Source: JAPLDB01 sp038206355
GTDB lineage: Bacteria > Bacteroidota > Bacteroidia > AKYH767-A > 2013-40CM-41-45
Assembly: GCA_038206355.1 (NCBI GenBank)
Contig: JBBRAY010000013.1
Coordinates: 17,146 to 81,145, forward strand
Direction: 5' to 3'
DNA: 64,000 nt
This document shows, piece after piece, positions 17,471 through 24,641 of this stretch; positions within the stretch are counted from its first letter, which is position 1; each line of letters starts with the position of its first letter. The notes under the pieces were generated by a model. It saw only the letters and a program-made list of their open reading frames with translations. It ran no database searches and was not told the origin of the DNA. A program made the position numbers and the translations under genes.

Positions 17471-18022
17471 TTAGTTTATTTTAAAAGGTAATCCGAATTC
17501 CTTTAACAACTGCATTGCTTCTTCATCAGTGTTTGCTGTTGTTACGAAAGTGATATCGAGTCCGCGCACCTTTGATACTTTATCAATATCAATTTCCGGG
17601 AAAATGATCTGTTCGGTTACACCCAGTGTATAGTTTCCTCTACCGTCAAATCCCTTTGCATTGATACCGCGGAAGTCACGGATACGCGGGAGCGCTACTG
17701 AAATAAGGCGATCCAGAAATTCATACATGTAAACATTACGCATGGTCACACGCACACCGATCGGAACATTCGCTCTCAGTTTGAAATTCGAAATATCCTT
17801 TTTCGATTTTGTTGACACGCATTTCTGTCCGGTGATGAGATTCATCTCCTGGATAGCAGCGTCAATTATTTTCTTGTCAGCGACAGCTTCACCCACACCC
17901 TGGTTCACGCAGATCTTGGTCAGGCGTGGCACCTGCATGGTACTTTTGTAATTGAATTTCTTTTGCAGCGCAGGAACAACTTCCTTTTTGTAACGCTCTT
18001 TTAATCTTGGTACGTAGCTCAT
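17471..18022 (-). CDS. rplE: 50S ribosomal protein L5
   Basis: 183 residues. MSYVPRLKERYKKEVVPALQ, the IxxNQGVGEA loop, ITGQKCVSTKSKKDISNFKL and the C-terminal VTTANTDEEAMQLLKEFGLP are diagnostic. It binds 5S rRNA and contacts P-site tRNA. It follows rplX by 65 bp. Confidence 0.97.
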   Translation of the reverse strand: MSYVPRLKERYKKEVVPALQKKFNYKSTMQVPRLTKICVNQGVGEAVADKKIIDAAIQEMNLITGQKCVSTKSKKDISNFKLRANVPIGVRVTMRNVYMYEFLDRLISVALPRIRDFRGINAKGFDGRGNYTLGVTEQIIFPEIDIDKVSKVRGLDITFVTTANTDEEAMQLLKEFGLPFKIN

Positions 18023-18030
18023 TTTATTAG

Positions 18031-18070
18031 ACTTGAGATTTTAGATTAGTGATATGAGACAACAGCCGCA
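18031..18070. repeat. GAGATTTTAG-type tract ending in CAACAGCC upstream of rplE
   Basis: AGACTTGAGATTTTAG then ATTAGTGATATGAGACAACA and GCCG. The ending GAGACAACAGCC is identical to the one at 33044-33055 upstream of the FadN-like gene, 15 kb away, so the tract behaves as a dispersed element with a defined end. Confidence 0.6.
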
Positions 18071-18087
18071 TATTCTGATTCTTCAAC

Positions 18088-18423
18088 CTATTTTATTATT
18101 TCCTGTGATTTTTTTGAAAAACGAACAAGTTTGCCTTCCTCAACCCTGCGACCCACGCGTGTTGCATTCCCTTTTCCATCAATCAACATTACGTTTGAAA
18201 CGTGAATAGGCATTTCTTTTTTTACAATACCGCCCTGAGTGTTTTTGGCATTCGGCTTGGTGCTTTTGCTCACCAGGTTCACGCCTTCAACAAGTACTTT
18301 GCGCTTCTCAAGAATTACTTCAAGCACGCGGCCTTGCTGACCTTTGCTGTCACCGGCCATCACCTTTACGATGTCACCCTTGCGGATCTTTAACCTGACC
18401 TGTTTATTTTTACTTCTTTCCAT
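18088..18423 (-). CDS. rplX: 50S ribosomal protein L24
   Basis: 111 residues. KOW motif near the N-terminus (LKIRKGDIVKVMAGDSKGQQ GRV) and the typical VEGVNLVSKSTKP, then IVKKEMPIHVSNVMLID. L24 initiates 50S assembly at the 5' end of 23S rRNA. It follows rplN by 46 bp, a gap filled by a TACGAAT-type word tract (18424-18465). Confidence 0.96.
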   Translation of the reverse strand: MERSKNKQVRLKIRKGDIVKVMAGDSKGQQGRVLEVILEKRKVLVEGVNLVSKSTKPNAKNTQGGIVKKEMPIHVSNVMLIDGKGNATRVGRRVEEGKLVRFSKKSQEIIK

Positions 18424-18465
18424 TGTACGAATAACGAATTGTTACGAATTTACTAATTACGAATT
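18424..18465. repeat. TACGAAT-type word tract between rplN and rplX
   Basis: Successive copies of ACGAATAACGAATTG and TTACGAATTTACTAATTACG fill nearly the whole 46-bp spacer, beginning at the rplX start codon. The same words occur in the rpsD-rpoA spacer. Confidence 0.55.
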
Positions 18466-18469
18466 CCTT

Positions 18470-18838
18470 TTAAATAACTTCCGGAGCCAGTGATACAATC
18501 TTCATGAATTGTTTCTCGCGGAGTTCGCGCGCCACAGGCCCGAAGATACGTGTACCACGAAGTTCATCCTGTGCATTAAGCAGCACCACTGCATTGTCAT
18601 CGAAGCGGATGTAAGATCCGTCGGCACGTTTTACTTCTTTCGCTACGCGTACGACAACTGCTTTTGACACAGTTCCTTTTTTAATGTTACCTGCCGGTAA
18701 AGCATGCTTTACAGTAACAATAATCTTGTCGCCGAGAGAGGCGTATTTTTTGCGCGTACCACCCAACACCCGGATGCAAAGAACTTCCTTGGCTCCGCTG
18801 TTGTCAGCTACTGTACATCTTGATTCCTGTTGTATCAT
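18470..18838 (-). CDS. rplN: 50S ribosomal protein L14
   Basis: 122 residues, exact family length. MIQQESRCTVADNSGAKEVL, the KGTVSKAVVVRVAKEVKRAD loop and GTRIFGPVARELREKQFMKI are diagnostic. L14 forms intersubunit bridges B5 and B8. It follows rpsQ by 88 bp of word tract. Confidence 0.97.
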   Translation of the reverse strand: MIQQESRCTVADNSGAKEVLCIRVLGGTRKKYASLGDKIIVTVKHALPAGNIKKGTVSKAVVVRVAKEVKRADGSYIRFDDNAVVLLNAQDELRGTRIFGPVARELREKQFMKIVSLAPEVI

Positions 18839-18842
18839 TCCG

Positions 18843-18920
18843 ATTAGATTTGAGATCTGAGATTTGAGATTTGAGACCTGAGATTCAACATCTCATATCT
18901 TATATCTAAAATCTCAAGTC
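18843..18920. repeat. Long inverted word tract between rpsQ and rplN
   Basis: Forward words next to the rplN start (GATTTGAGATCTGAG, ATTTGAGATTTGAGACC) are followed by inverted words next to the rpsQ stop (CATCTCATATCTTATATCTA, AAATCTCAAG). The two halves can pair through most of the 88-bp spacer; this is one of the clearest cases of the hairpin architecture. Confidence 0.65.
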
Positions 18921-18926
18921 AGTTTT

Positions 18927-19202
18927 TTATTTTGCTTTCTCGAGAATCTGTTTCAATCTCCAGTTTTTATTTTTGCTTAGTGGACGGGTCTCCGTAATTG
19001 TTACGAGGTCACCGATTCCGCATTCATTATTTTCATCATGCGCCATGAAAGTGGAAGTTTTTTTAATGAACTTACCATACTTCGGGTGCTTTACTTTACG
19101 CTCTACATTCACAACGATGCTTTTATCCATCTTATTGCTGACCACAGTTCCGGTCTTCTCTTTGCGCAGGGTCCTCTTTTCTATTTCTACTTGTTGTTCC
19201 AT
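18927..19202 (-). CDS. rpsQ: 30S ribosomal protein S17
   Basis: 91 residues from MEQQVEIEKRTLRKEKTGTV at 19202. The open frame extends 19 codons further upstream, but that part only translates the word tract and is not conserved S17 sequence. Core motifs: GTVVSNKMDKSIVV, VKHPKYGKFIKKTSTFMAHD, and ITETRPLSKNKNWRL. S17 is a primary 16S rRNA-binding OB-fold protein. Confidence 0.96.
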   Translation of the reverse strand: MEQQVEIEKRTLRKEKTGTVVSNKMDKSIVVNVERKVKHPKYGKFIKKTSTFMAHDENNECGIGDLVTITETRPLSKNKNWRLKQILEKAK

Positions 19203-19204
19203 TG

Positions 19205-19285
19205 GTTTAGATTTGACTACTGAGATCTGAGACCTGAGACCGGAATTTGTATTTCTCAAGCCTCTTATCTAACATCTCATTTCAA
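19205..19285. repeat. Inverted word tract between rpmC and rpsQ
   Basis: GGTTTAGATTTGACTACTGA and GATCTGAGACCTGAGACC near rpsQ face TTCTCAAGCCTCTTATCTAA and CATCTCATTTC near rpmC, the same forward/inverted layout as in the rpsQ-rplN spacer. Confidence 0.6.
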
Positions 19286-19287
19286 TA

Positions 19288-19491
19288 TTATTTTTTTGTT
19301 TCTTCTTTTACACGTTTTGTCAACTCAGTCTGAATCATCGCAACGCCTCTGCGGGTGATACGGATCTTCATCGGGTTTTCGATGGGAGATATCGCATGAT
19401 TCATTTTCATCTTTGCATAGAGGTTCCTTTCTTCCTGTAATCGCAAGCGAAGTTCCTCTGTTGATAAATCTTTAATGTCTTCTTTTTTCAT
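19288..19491 (-). CDS. rpmC: 50S ribosomal protein L29
   Basis: 67 residues, two-helix hairpin: MKKEDIKDLSTEELRLRLQE and the signature IENPMKIRITRRGVAMIQTE. L29 sits at the exit tunnel and contacts the signal recognition particle and trigger factor. It lies 43 bp after rplP; a TACGAAT-type tract (19492-19528) fills the gap. Confidence 0.95.
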   Translation of the reverse strand: MKKEDIKDLSTEELRLRLQEERNLYAKMKMNHAISPIENPMKIRITRRGVAMIQTELTKRVKEETKK

Positions 19492-19528
19492 ATTACTAAA
19501 TACGGATACGTACTAATTTACAAATGAT
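19492..19528. repeat. Degenerate TACGAAT-type tract between rplP and rpmC
   Basis: The words ACTAAATACGGATACGTACT and AATTTACAAATGA are weaker relatives of the tracts at 9837-9913 and 18424-18465. Confidence 0.4.
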
Positions 19529-19534
19529 TTATTA

Positions 19535-19957
19535 TTAATTGGCACTGTAATCTCTTCTGATAATAAACTTCGTGGTTACAGAAAGCTTTTGTGCTGCAAG
19601 GCGCAATGCTTCTTTTGCTGTGGCTTCAGAAACGCCTTCAGCTTCGAAGATGATGGTTCCCGGTTTTACCACTGCCACCCAGTATTCGGGGGCACCTTTA
19701 CCTTTACCCATACGAACCTCTGCAGGTTTTTTCGTGATTGGCTTATCCGGAAATATGCGACACCAGATCTGCCCTTCACGTTTCATGAAGCGGGTTACTG
19801 CAACACGGGCAGCTTCGATCTGCTTACTTGGGATCCAGGCCGTCTCAAGAGATTTTATTCCGAAAGATCCGAAAGCCAATGCTGCACCACGCGTAGCATT
19901 TCCTTTCGCTTTCATCTTATGCTGTTTCCTGAATTTCGTTTTCTTCGGCTGTAACAT
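19535..19957 (-). CDS. rplP: 50S ribosomal protein L16
   Basis: 140 residues. MLQPKKTKFRKQHKMKAKGN, the GIKSLETAWIPSKQIEAARV segment, RIFPDKPITKKPAEVRMGKG and GAPEYWVAVVKPG are diagnostic. L16 organises the A-site region of the peptidyl transferase centre. It follows rpsC by 76 bp. Confidence 0.97.
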   Translation of the reverse strand: MLQPKKTKFRKQHKMKAKGNATRGAALAFGSFGIKSLETAWIPSKQIEAARVAVTRFMKREGQIWCRIFPDKPITKKPAEVRMGKGKGAPEYWVAVVKPGTIIFEAEGVSEATAKEALRLAAQKLSVTTKFIIRRDYSAN

Positions 19958-20033
19958 TTCTATTTTTTTTGTTCGTTATTGGATATCTGTTAACCGCAAT
20001 TTATTTATAACCACGGATAACTTTTCACTTCAA

Positions 20034-20852
20034 TTATCTTCTTCCACCACCACCGCCACCTCTGCGGTCACCACCACCACCACCACCGCCGCCTCTGCGG
20101 TCACCACCACCACCTCTTCTGTCGCCTCTCTCACCACGTCCGCCTCTGCGGTCATCTCTCTCTCCGCGCTGACCACCCGGGCCGCCAGAAGTTGCTGACG
20201 TTCCGATGTTCGGAGACAGGTCTCTCTTGCCGTAAACTTCACCTCTGCAAATCCAAACCTTTACTCCGATTTTTCCATAAGAAGTTTGTGCTTCAGCAAT
20301 GGCAAAATCAATGTCGGCGCGAAATGTATGCAGTGGAGTTCTTCCTTCTTTGTATTGCTCTGAGCGCGCAATTTCCGCTCCACCCAAACGACCACTAGTT
20401 TTAATCTTTATTCCTTCTGCACCCATTCTCATGGAAGAAGCAATTGACATTTTAATCGCTCTTCTGAAAGATATCCGTGCTTCAAGCTGTCTTGCAACAC
20501 CGTCAGCAACAAGCTGTGCATCGAGTTCCGGACGTTTGATTTCAAAGATGTTGATCTGAATATCCTTCTTGGTGATCTTCTTTAATTCTTCCTTCAGTTT
20601 ATCTACTTCCTGTCCGCCTTTACCAATTACAATCCCCGGACGCGCCGTATGAATGGTAACCGTAACCAGCTTTAAAGTTCTTTCAATTACAACCTTAGCT
20701 ACTCCACCTTTTGCAAGGCGGGCGATAAGGTACTTGCGGATTTTATGATCCTCTACAATCTTATCACCATAATTTTTCCCACCATACCAGTTGGAATCCC
20801 ATCCACGAATAATTCCGAGTCTGGCGCCTATCGGGTGTGCTTTTTGTCCCAT
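20034..20852 (-). CDS. rpsC: 30S ribosomal protein S3 with RGG/RGD-like glycine-rich tail
   Basis: 272 residues. The first ~220 are standard S3: MGQKAHPIGARLGIIRGWDS, the KH-domain GKGGQEVDKLKEEL, and the C-terminal domain with GRLGGAEIARSEQYKEGRTP and YGKIGVKVWICRGEVYG. The last ~45 residues are a low-complexity tail of Gly, Arg and Asp (GQRGERDDRRGGRGERGD, then DRRGGGG repeats), built from a GGT/CGC-rich DNA stretch at 20037-20200. S3 forms the mRNA entry channel helicase with S4 and S5; the tail would emerge at the small-subunit surface and could add RNA affinity (inference). Confidence 0.95.
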   Translation of the reverse strand: MGQKAHPIGARLGIIRGWDSNWYGGKNYGDKIVEDHKIRKYLIARLAKGGVAKVVIERTLKLVTVTIHTARPGIVIGKGGQEVDKLKEELKKITKKDIQINIFEIKRPELDAQLVADGVARQLEARISFRRAIKMSIASSMRMGAEGIKIKTSGRLGGAEIARSEQYKEGRTPLHTFRADIDFAIAEAQTSYGKIGVKVWICRGEVYGKRDLSPNIGTSATSGGPGGQRGERDDRRGGRGERGDRRGGGGDRRGGGGGGGGDRRGGGGGGRR

Positions 20853-20882
20853 GCAGTTTTTTTATTTTTTAGGTATCGTTGA

Positions 20883-21329
20883 TTATTCTTTTTCTGATGC
20901 TGCAGGTGCAGTTTCTGCGGCCGGAGTAACCGGAGCAGCTTCAATCCTGTCAAGTATCATCGTTACATGGTTAGAGCGTTTGCGAATGCGGTATCCTCTT
21001 CCCTGCGGAGCCGGGCGAAGACGTTTTGCCATTCTACCACCATCAACCATGATCGTTTTTACAAATACTTTTCCTTCCTCGATCTTGTCACCGGATTTCG
21101 TTTCCCAGTTTGTAATTGCACTGTGCAACAGTTTTTCCAGTCGGGCAGCAGGCGCTTTCTCATTGTAATGAAGAATGTTCAAGGCCTTCATCACTTCTTT
21201 GCCACGGATCAGGTCAGCCACCATGCGCATCTTGCGCGGCGATGTCGGCACATTTTTCAATGATGCTATTGCCGTTGTTTTTAATAATTCCTTCCGTCTG
21301 TCTGCGGATTCTCTTTTTCTGACTCCCAT
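20883..21329 (-). CDS. rplV: 50S ribosomal protein L22
   Basis: 148 residues. Conserved parts: SLKNVPTSPRKMRMVADLIR, LHYNEKAPAARLEKLLHSAI, and the extended loop GGRMAKRLRPAPQGRGYRIR that lines the exit tunnel. The C-terminus has a Pro/Ala/Glu extension (APVTPAAETAPAASEKE) outside the core. It lies 50 bp after rpsS. Confidence 0.96.
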   Translation of the reverse strand: MGVRKRESADRRKELLKTTAIASLKNVPTSPRKMRMVADLIRGKEVMKALNILHYNEKAPAARLEKLLHSAITNWETKSGDKIEEGKVFVKTIMVDGGRMAKRLRPAPQGRGYRIRKRSNHVTMILDRIEAAPVTPAAETAPAASEKE

Positions 21330-21379
21330 TGTTTTTATTTTTGATTTCGTCCCCTGGTTACAGGGATGTATTCACAAAT

Positions 21380-21655
21380 TTATTTATCATCTTTTCTTGC
21401 CCCGCTGTGTGCCCGGAACGTACGTGTTGGCGCGAATTCACCAAACTTATGACCAACCATATTTTCAGTTACATAAACAGGGATAAATTTATTTCCGTTA
21501 TGAACTGCAAATGTTTGCCCTACAAAATCAGGAGAGATCATGGCAGCACGCGCCCATGTTTTGATAACCGTTTTCTTTTTACTCTCAATCATCCTGACAA
21601 CTTTCTTTTCAAGATGCTCAGGTATGTAAGGACCTTTTTTTAGTGAACGAGCCAT
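21380..21655 (-). CDS. rpsS: 30S ribosomal protein S19
   Basis: 91 residues. MARSLKKGPYIPEHLEKKVV, TWARAAMISPDFVGQTFAVH, and VTENMVGHKFGEFAPTRTFR are diagnostic. S19 forms a head complex with S13 and contacts tRNA and the 50S A-site finger. It lies 82 bp after rplB with a GCAATTGG word tract between. Confidence 0.97.
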   Translation of the reverse strand: MARSLKKGPYIPEHLEKKVVRMIESKKKTVIKTWARAAMISPDFVGQTFAVHNGNKFIPVYVTENMVGHKFGEFAPTRTFRAHSGARKDDK

Positions 21656-21663
21656 GTTATTTT

Positions 21664-21735
21664 AGTTTGCAATTGGCAATTGGCAATTGGCAATCCCGAT
21701 TGTTAACGGGCGCAAATTGAGCATTACCAAATAAT
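21664..21735. repeat. GCAATTGG-type inverted tract between rplB and rpsS
   Basis: TTTGCAATTGGCAATTGG, GCAATTGGCAAT, then the near-palindrome CCCGATTGTTAACGGG (21695-21710), then inverted words GCGCAAATTGAGCATTACC. The palindrome lies at the apex of the foldback. The same plan is seen at 27416-27480. Confidence 0.65.
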
Positions 21736-21737
21736 AG

Positions 21738-22562
21738 TTATTTTTTTCTTCTTTCGATGATGAACTTACTTGTTTTATTCTTTGGCTGACGAGTCTTGTA
21801 CCCCTTCGCCAGTAATCCTTTGCGTGAGCGCGGATGACCACCTGATGCACGGCCTTCTCCTCCACCCATCGGGTGATCAACAGGATTCATCGCAACACCA
21901 CGAACGCGAGGTCTGCGGCCTGCCCAACGTGAACGCCCTGCTTTACCCAATTGCTCCTGGTTGTGGTCTGCATTTGAACACGTACCGATTGTTGCCATAC
22001 ATGCAGCAAGAACAAGACGGGTTTCACCTGAAGGCATTTTCAGGATTGCATATTTTCCATCTCTGTTGGAAAGTTGTGCATATGAACCGGCAGAGCGAGC
22101 GATTGCTCCTCCTTGTCCCGGACGTAATTCAATGTTGTGAACCAATGTTCCCAGCGGAATATCCTTCAGGAAAAGTGCATTGCCCACTTCAGGTACTGCA
22201 TTTTCGCCGGACATAATTTTCTGGTCAACTTTTAATCCGTTCGGTGCGATGATATAACGTTTGTCACCATTTGTAAAATATACAAGTGCAATACGCGAAG
22301 TACGGTTTGGATCATACTCAATCGTCTTTACCGTTCCTATTACTCCGTGATTGTCGCGTTTGAAATCCACCAGACGGTATCTCTTCTTATGACCACCGCC
22401 GATGTAACGCATCGTCATCTTTCCGGAATTATTTCTTCCGCCTGAACGCTGAATACTTTCAGTCAAACTCTTCTCGGGCTTGCCTGCAGTTATATCTTCG
22501 TAAGAGTCAACGATCATGTGACGCTGGCTCGGGGTAATTGGTCTTATTTTTCTTACTGACAT
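21738..22562 (-). CDS. rplB: 50S ribosomal protein L2
   Basis: 274 residues. The peptidyl-transferase-near signature GVAMNPVDHPMGGGEGRASG and the His in that loop are intact; SRIALVYFTNGDKRYIIAPN and KGYKTRQPKNKTSKFIIERR at the end are typical. L2 is needed for subunit association and peptide bond formation. It follows rplW by 67 bp. Confidence 0.98.
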   Translation of the reverse strand: MSVRKIRPITPSQRHMIVDSYEDITAGKPEKSLTESIQRSGGRNNSGKMTMRYIGGGHKKRYRLVDFKRDNHGVIGTVKTIEYDPNRTSRIALVYFTNGDKRYIIAPNGLKVDQKIMSGENAVPEVGNALFLKDIPLGTLVHNIELRPGQGGAIARSAGSYAQLSNRDGKYAILKMPSGETRLVLAACMATIGTCSNADHNQEQLGKAGRSRWAGRRPRVRGVAMNPVDHPMGGGEGRASGGHPRSRKGLLAKGYKTRQPKNKTSKFIIERRKK

Positions 22563-22625
22563 TGTGTTTAAAATTTACAGTTTGCATACTGCAGTTTGCC
22601 TATTGCCAACTGCCTATTGCTTACT
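22563..22625. repeat. GCAATAGGCAAACTG-type word tract between rplW and rplB
   Basis: The 67-bp spacer reads as CAGTTTGCATACTGCAGTTT, GCCTATTGCCAACTGCC, TATTGCTTAC: alternating CAGTTTGC and ATTGCC words. It is related in style to the GCAATTGG tracts, and in rplB sense reads GGCAATAGGCAAACTGC. Confidence 0.5.
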
Positions 22626-22629
22626 TTTT

Positions 22630-22920
22630 TTAGATGCTGCTATAGAAGTCAATCGTTTCACCTTTCTTCAATGTAACAACGGCTTTCTTTACCTGGCCTT
22701 TCATTCCACTGATGTTACCGGATTTGGTATTGCGGTTACGAACTTTGCCGGCAGCGTTCATGGTATTCACGCTTGCCACAGTAACGCTGTACATTTTTTC
22801 TACTGCTTTTTTGATTTCAACTTTGTTGGCGTCTTTTGCCACGATGAAACCATACTGATGCAACTTCTCACCTGAAGCAGTTGCTTTCTCAGTAATCAAT
22901 GGTTTTTTCAGTACACTCAT
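22630..22920 (-). CDS. rplW: 50S ribosomal protein L23
   Basis: 96 residues. MSVLKKPLITEKATASGEKL, VAKDANKVEIKKAVEKMYSV and NTMNAAGKVRNRNTKSG are typical. L23 is the docking site for trigger factor and SRP. Its first 4 bp overlap the end of rplD (ATGA type), so translation is coupled. Confidence 0.96.
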   Translation of the reverse strand: MSVLKKPLITEKATASGEKLHQYGFIVAKDANKVEIKKAVEKMYSVTVASVNTMNAAGKVRNRNTKSGNISGMKGQVKKAVVTLKKGETIDFYSSI

Positions 22921-23546
22921 TTTGCAAGATTTTTTTCAATTACAGAAACAGATCCTTCTACCAGTACGAGTTTACCTGCATTCAGGACATCGTAAGTATT
23001 GAGGTCAGTCGCGTTAATCACTTTGTTTTTTTGAATATTTCTTGAACTCAGAAAAATGTTCTTGTCATTCGTCGGAATAACGAAAAGCACTTTCTGATTT
23101 TCCAGATTCAGATTTTTAAGGATAGCAGCATAATCTTTAGTCCTTGCCTTCTCCATAGTGAAGTCCTCAACGATCATGATATTATTCTGCTTCGCCTTAT
23201 AAGTAAGCGCTGACATACGCGCCAACGATTTGAGTTTTTTATTCAGCTTGAAAGAGTAATCTCTCGGTTGAGGTCCAAACACACGGCCACCACCACGAAC
23301 GAGTGGGGACTTCATACTGCCTCTGCGCGCACCGCCTGTGCCTTTCTGACGAAACGCTTTTTTAGTGGTACGGTTGATCTCAGCGCGCTGCTTTGTCTTG
23401 TGTGTTCCCTGACGCTGGTTGGCGAGGTACTGTTTCACATCAAGATATATCGCATGGTCATTCGGTTCGATACCGAAGACATCTGCGTTGAGTTTTATTT
23501 TTTTACCGGTTTCTTTTCCGGTTGTATTTACAATTGCGAGTTCCAT
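22917..23546 (-). CDS. rplD: 50S ribosomal protein L4
   Basis: 209 residues. The extended tunnel loop KKAFRQKGTGGARRGSMKSP and VRGGGRVFGPQPRDYSFKLN is diagnostic. L4 lines the exit tunnel and in E. coli controls the S10 operon. It lies 2 bp after rplC and overlaps rplW by 4 bp. Confidence 0.97.
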   Translation of the reverse strand: MELAIVNTTGKETGKKIKLNADVFGIEPNDHAIYLDVKQYLANQRQGTHKTKQRAEINRTTKKAFRQKGTGGARRGSMKSPLVRGGGRVFGPQPRDYSFKLNKKLKSLARMSALTYKAKQNNIMIVEDFTMEKARTKDYAAILKNLNLENQKVLFVIPTNDKNIFLSSRNIQKNKVINATDLNTYDVLNAGKLVLVEGSVSVIEKNLAK

Positions 23547-23548
23547 GA

Positions 23549-24166
23549 TTACTTCTCAATAGTTACGAATGATCCGTTATGACCCGGAATAGATCCTTTT
23601 ACAAGAATCAGGTTCTGGTCAACCAATACTTTTACGACCTGGAGGTTTTGTAATTTTTTCCTGTCAACACCCATGTGTCCGCCCATACGCATACCTTTTA
23701 ATACGCGGGAAGGAAATGATGACGCTCCCAGTGAACCCGGCGCACGTTGACGGTCATGTTGACCATGCGTTGCCCAACCCACTCCACTGAATCCATGGCG
23801 TTTTACAACTCCCTGAAAACCTTTTCCTTTTGAAGTTCCGACAACGTCAACAAAATCGCCTTCAACAAAAAGGTCAGCTTTTATTTCGCTTCCAAAAGCC
23901 GGAGCTTCAGGAAAGTGACGGAATTCAATTACTTTTCTTTTAGGCGTTGTGTTTGCTTTTTTGAAATGACCTTTCATAGGTCCCGGTGTTCTTTTTTCCT
24001 TCTTCTCTCCAAAAGAAAGCTGAACGGCATCATAGCCATCTGTCTCTTTTGTTTTCACCTGCGTAACCACACATGGACCTGCCTGAATCACTGTACATGG
24101 AACAAATTTTCCATCTGCAGCGAACACGCTAGTCATTCCTATTTTCTTTCCGATAATTCCAGACAT
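23549..24166 (-). CDS. rplC: 50S ribosomal protein L3
   Basis: 205 residues. MSGIIGKKIGMTSVFAADGK, GTSKGKGFQGVVKRHGFSGV and the GQHDRQRAPGSLGASSFPSR loop reaching the peptidyl transferase centre are present. It is separated from rpsJ by 145 bp of TTGATTGG-type word tract, unusual for neighbours that are normally close. Confidence 0.97.
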   Translation of the reverse strand: MSGIIGKKIGMTSVFAADGKFVPCTVIQAGPCVVTQVKTKETDGYDAVQLSFGEKKEKRTPGPMKGHFKKANTTPKRKVIEFRHFPEAPAFGSEIKADLFVEGDFVDVVGTSKGKGFQGVVKRHGFSGVGWATHGQHDRQRAPGSLGASSFPSRVLKGMRMGGHMGVDRKKLQNLQVVKVLVDQNLILVKGSIPGHNGSFVTIEK

Positions 24167-24167
24167 G

Positions 24168-24308
24168 ATATTCTGATTTGATGATTATTAATTTGAGGAT
24201 TGGTTGATTTGAAGATTTCGGGATTGGTTGATTTGAGGATTATATAAGTTCTAATTCAATCTTCACATTTTCAAATCGTACTATTCTCAAATCATTGCAT
24301 TTTCAAAT
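24168..24308. repeat. TTGATTTGAGGATTGG-type inverted tract between rpsJ and rplC
   Basis: Forward words (TTTGAGGATTGGTTGATTTG, GGGATTGGTTGATTTGAGG) fill the rplC-proximal half; inverted words (CAATCTTCACATTTTCAAAT, CTCAAATCATTGC, TTTTCAAAT) fill the rpsJ-proximal half. The arms can fold into a long imperfect hairpin. No ORF is seen. Confidence 0.65.
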
Positions 24309-24311
24309 TAT

Positions 24312-24620
24312 TTAACTTGCTTTAATTTCAACTTCCACCCCGCTTGGCAATTCCAGTTTCATCAGGGCATCAACTGTTTTAGCTGATGAATTATAAATGT
24401 CGAGGAGACGCTTGTATGAACACAACTGAAACTGTTCACGCGCTTTTTTATTTACGTGCGGCGAGCGCAACACGGTAAAGATTTTTTTATCGGTAGGAAG
24501 AGGAATGGGTCCATTCACTACTGCACCGGTAATCTTTACAGTCTTTACGATCTTCTCTGCTGATTTATCAACGAGGTTGTGATCGTACGACTTTAATTTA
24601 ATTCTGATTCTCTGAGACAT
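24312..24620 (-). CDS. rpsJ: 30S ribosomal protein S10
   Basis: 102 residues. MSQRIRIKLKSYDHNLVDKS and the NusE-type loop VNGPIPLPTDKKIFTVLRSP HVNKKAREQF are diagnostic. S10 also acts as NusE in antitermination. It lies 21 bp after fusA with no tuf gene between, as is usual in Bacteroidota. Confidence 0.98.
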   Translation of the reverse strand: MSQRIRIKLKSYDHNLVDKSAEKIVKTVKITGAVVNGPIPLPTDKKIFTVLRSPHVNKKAREQFQLCSYKRLLDIYNSSAKTVDALMKLELPSGVEVEIKAS

Positions 24621-24641
24621 TGTATATAATATAAAGAACGT

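Noticed and set aside
18843..18920. Word tracts as CRISPR repeats
   Set aside because: Words are 7-20 bp, degenerate, contiguous and inverted within one spacer, with no unique spacers between repeats and no cas genes.
19203..19259. N-terminal extension of S17 (19 residues) and a similar one for S7 (27407-27433)
   Set aside because: Both merely translate word tracts that happen to lack stop codons; the conserved proteins begin at 19202 and 27406.
19572..20198. 208-residue plus-strand ORF rich in Thr/Ser/Ala
   Set aside because: It is antisense to rplP and the glycine-rich tail of rpsC; its composition is the mirror of that repeat.
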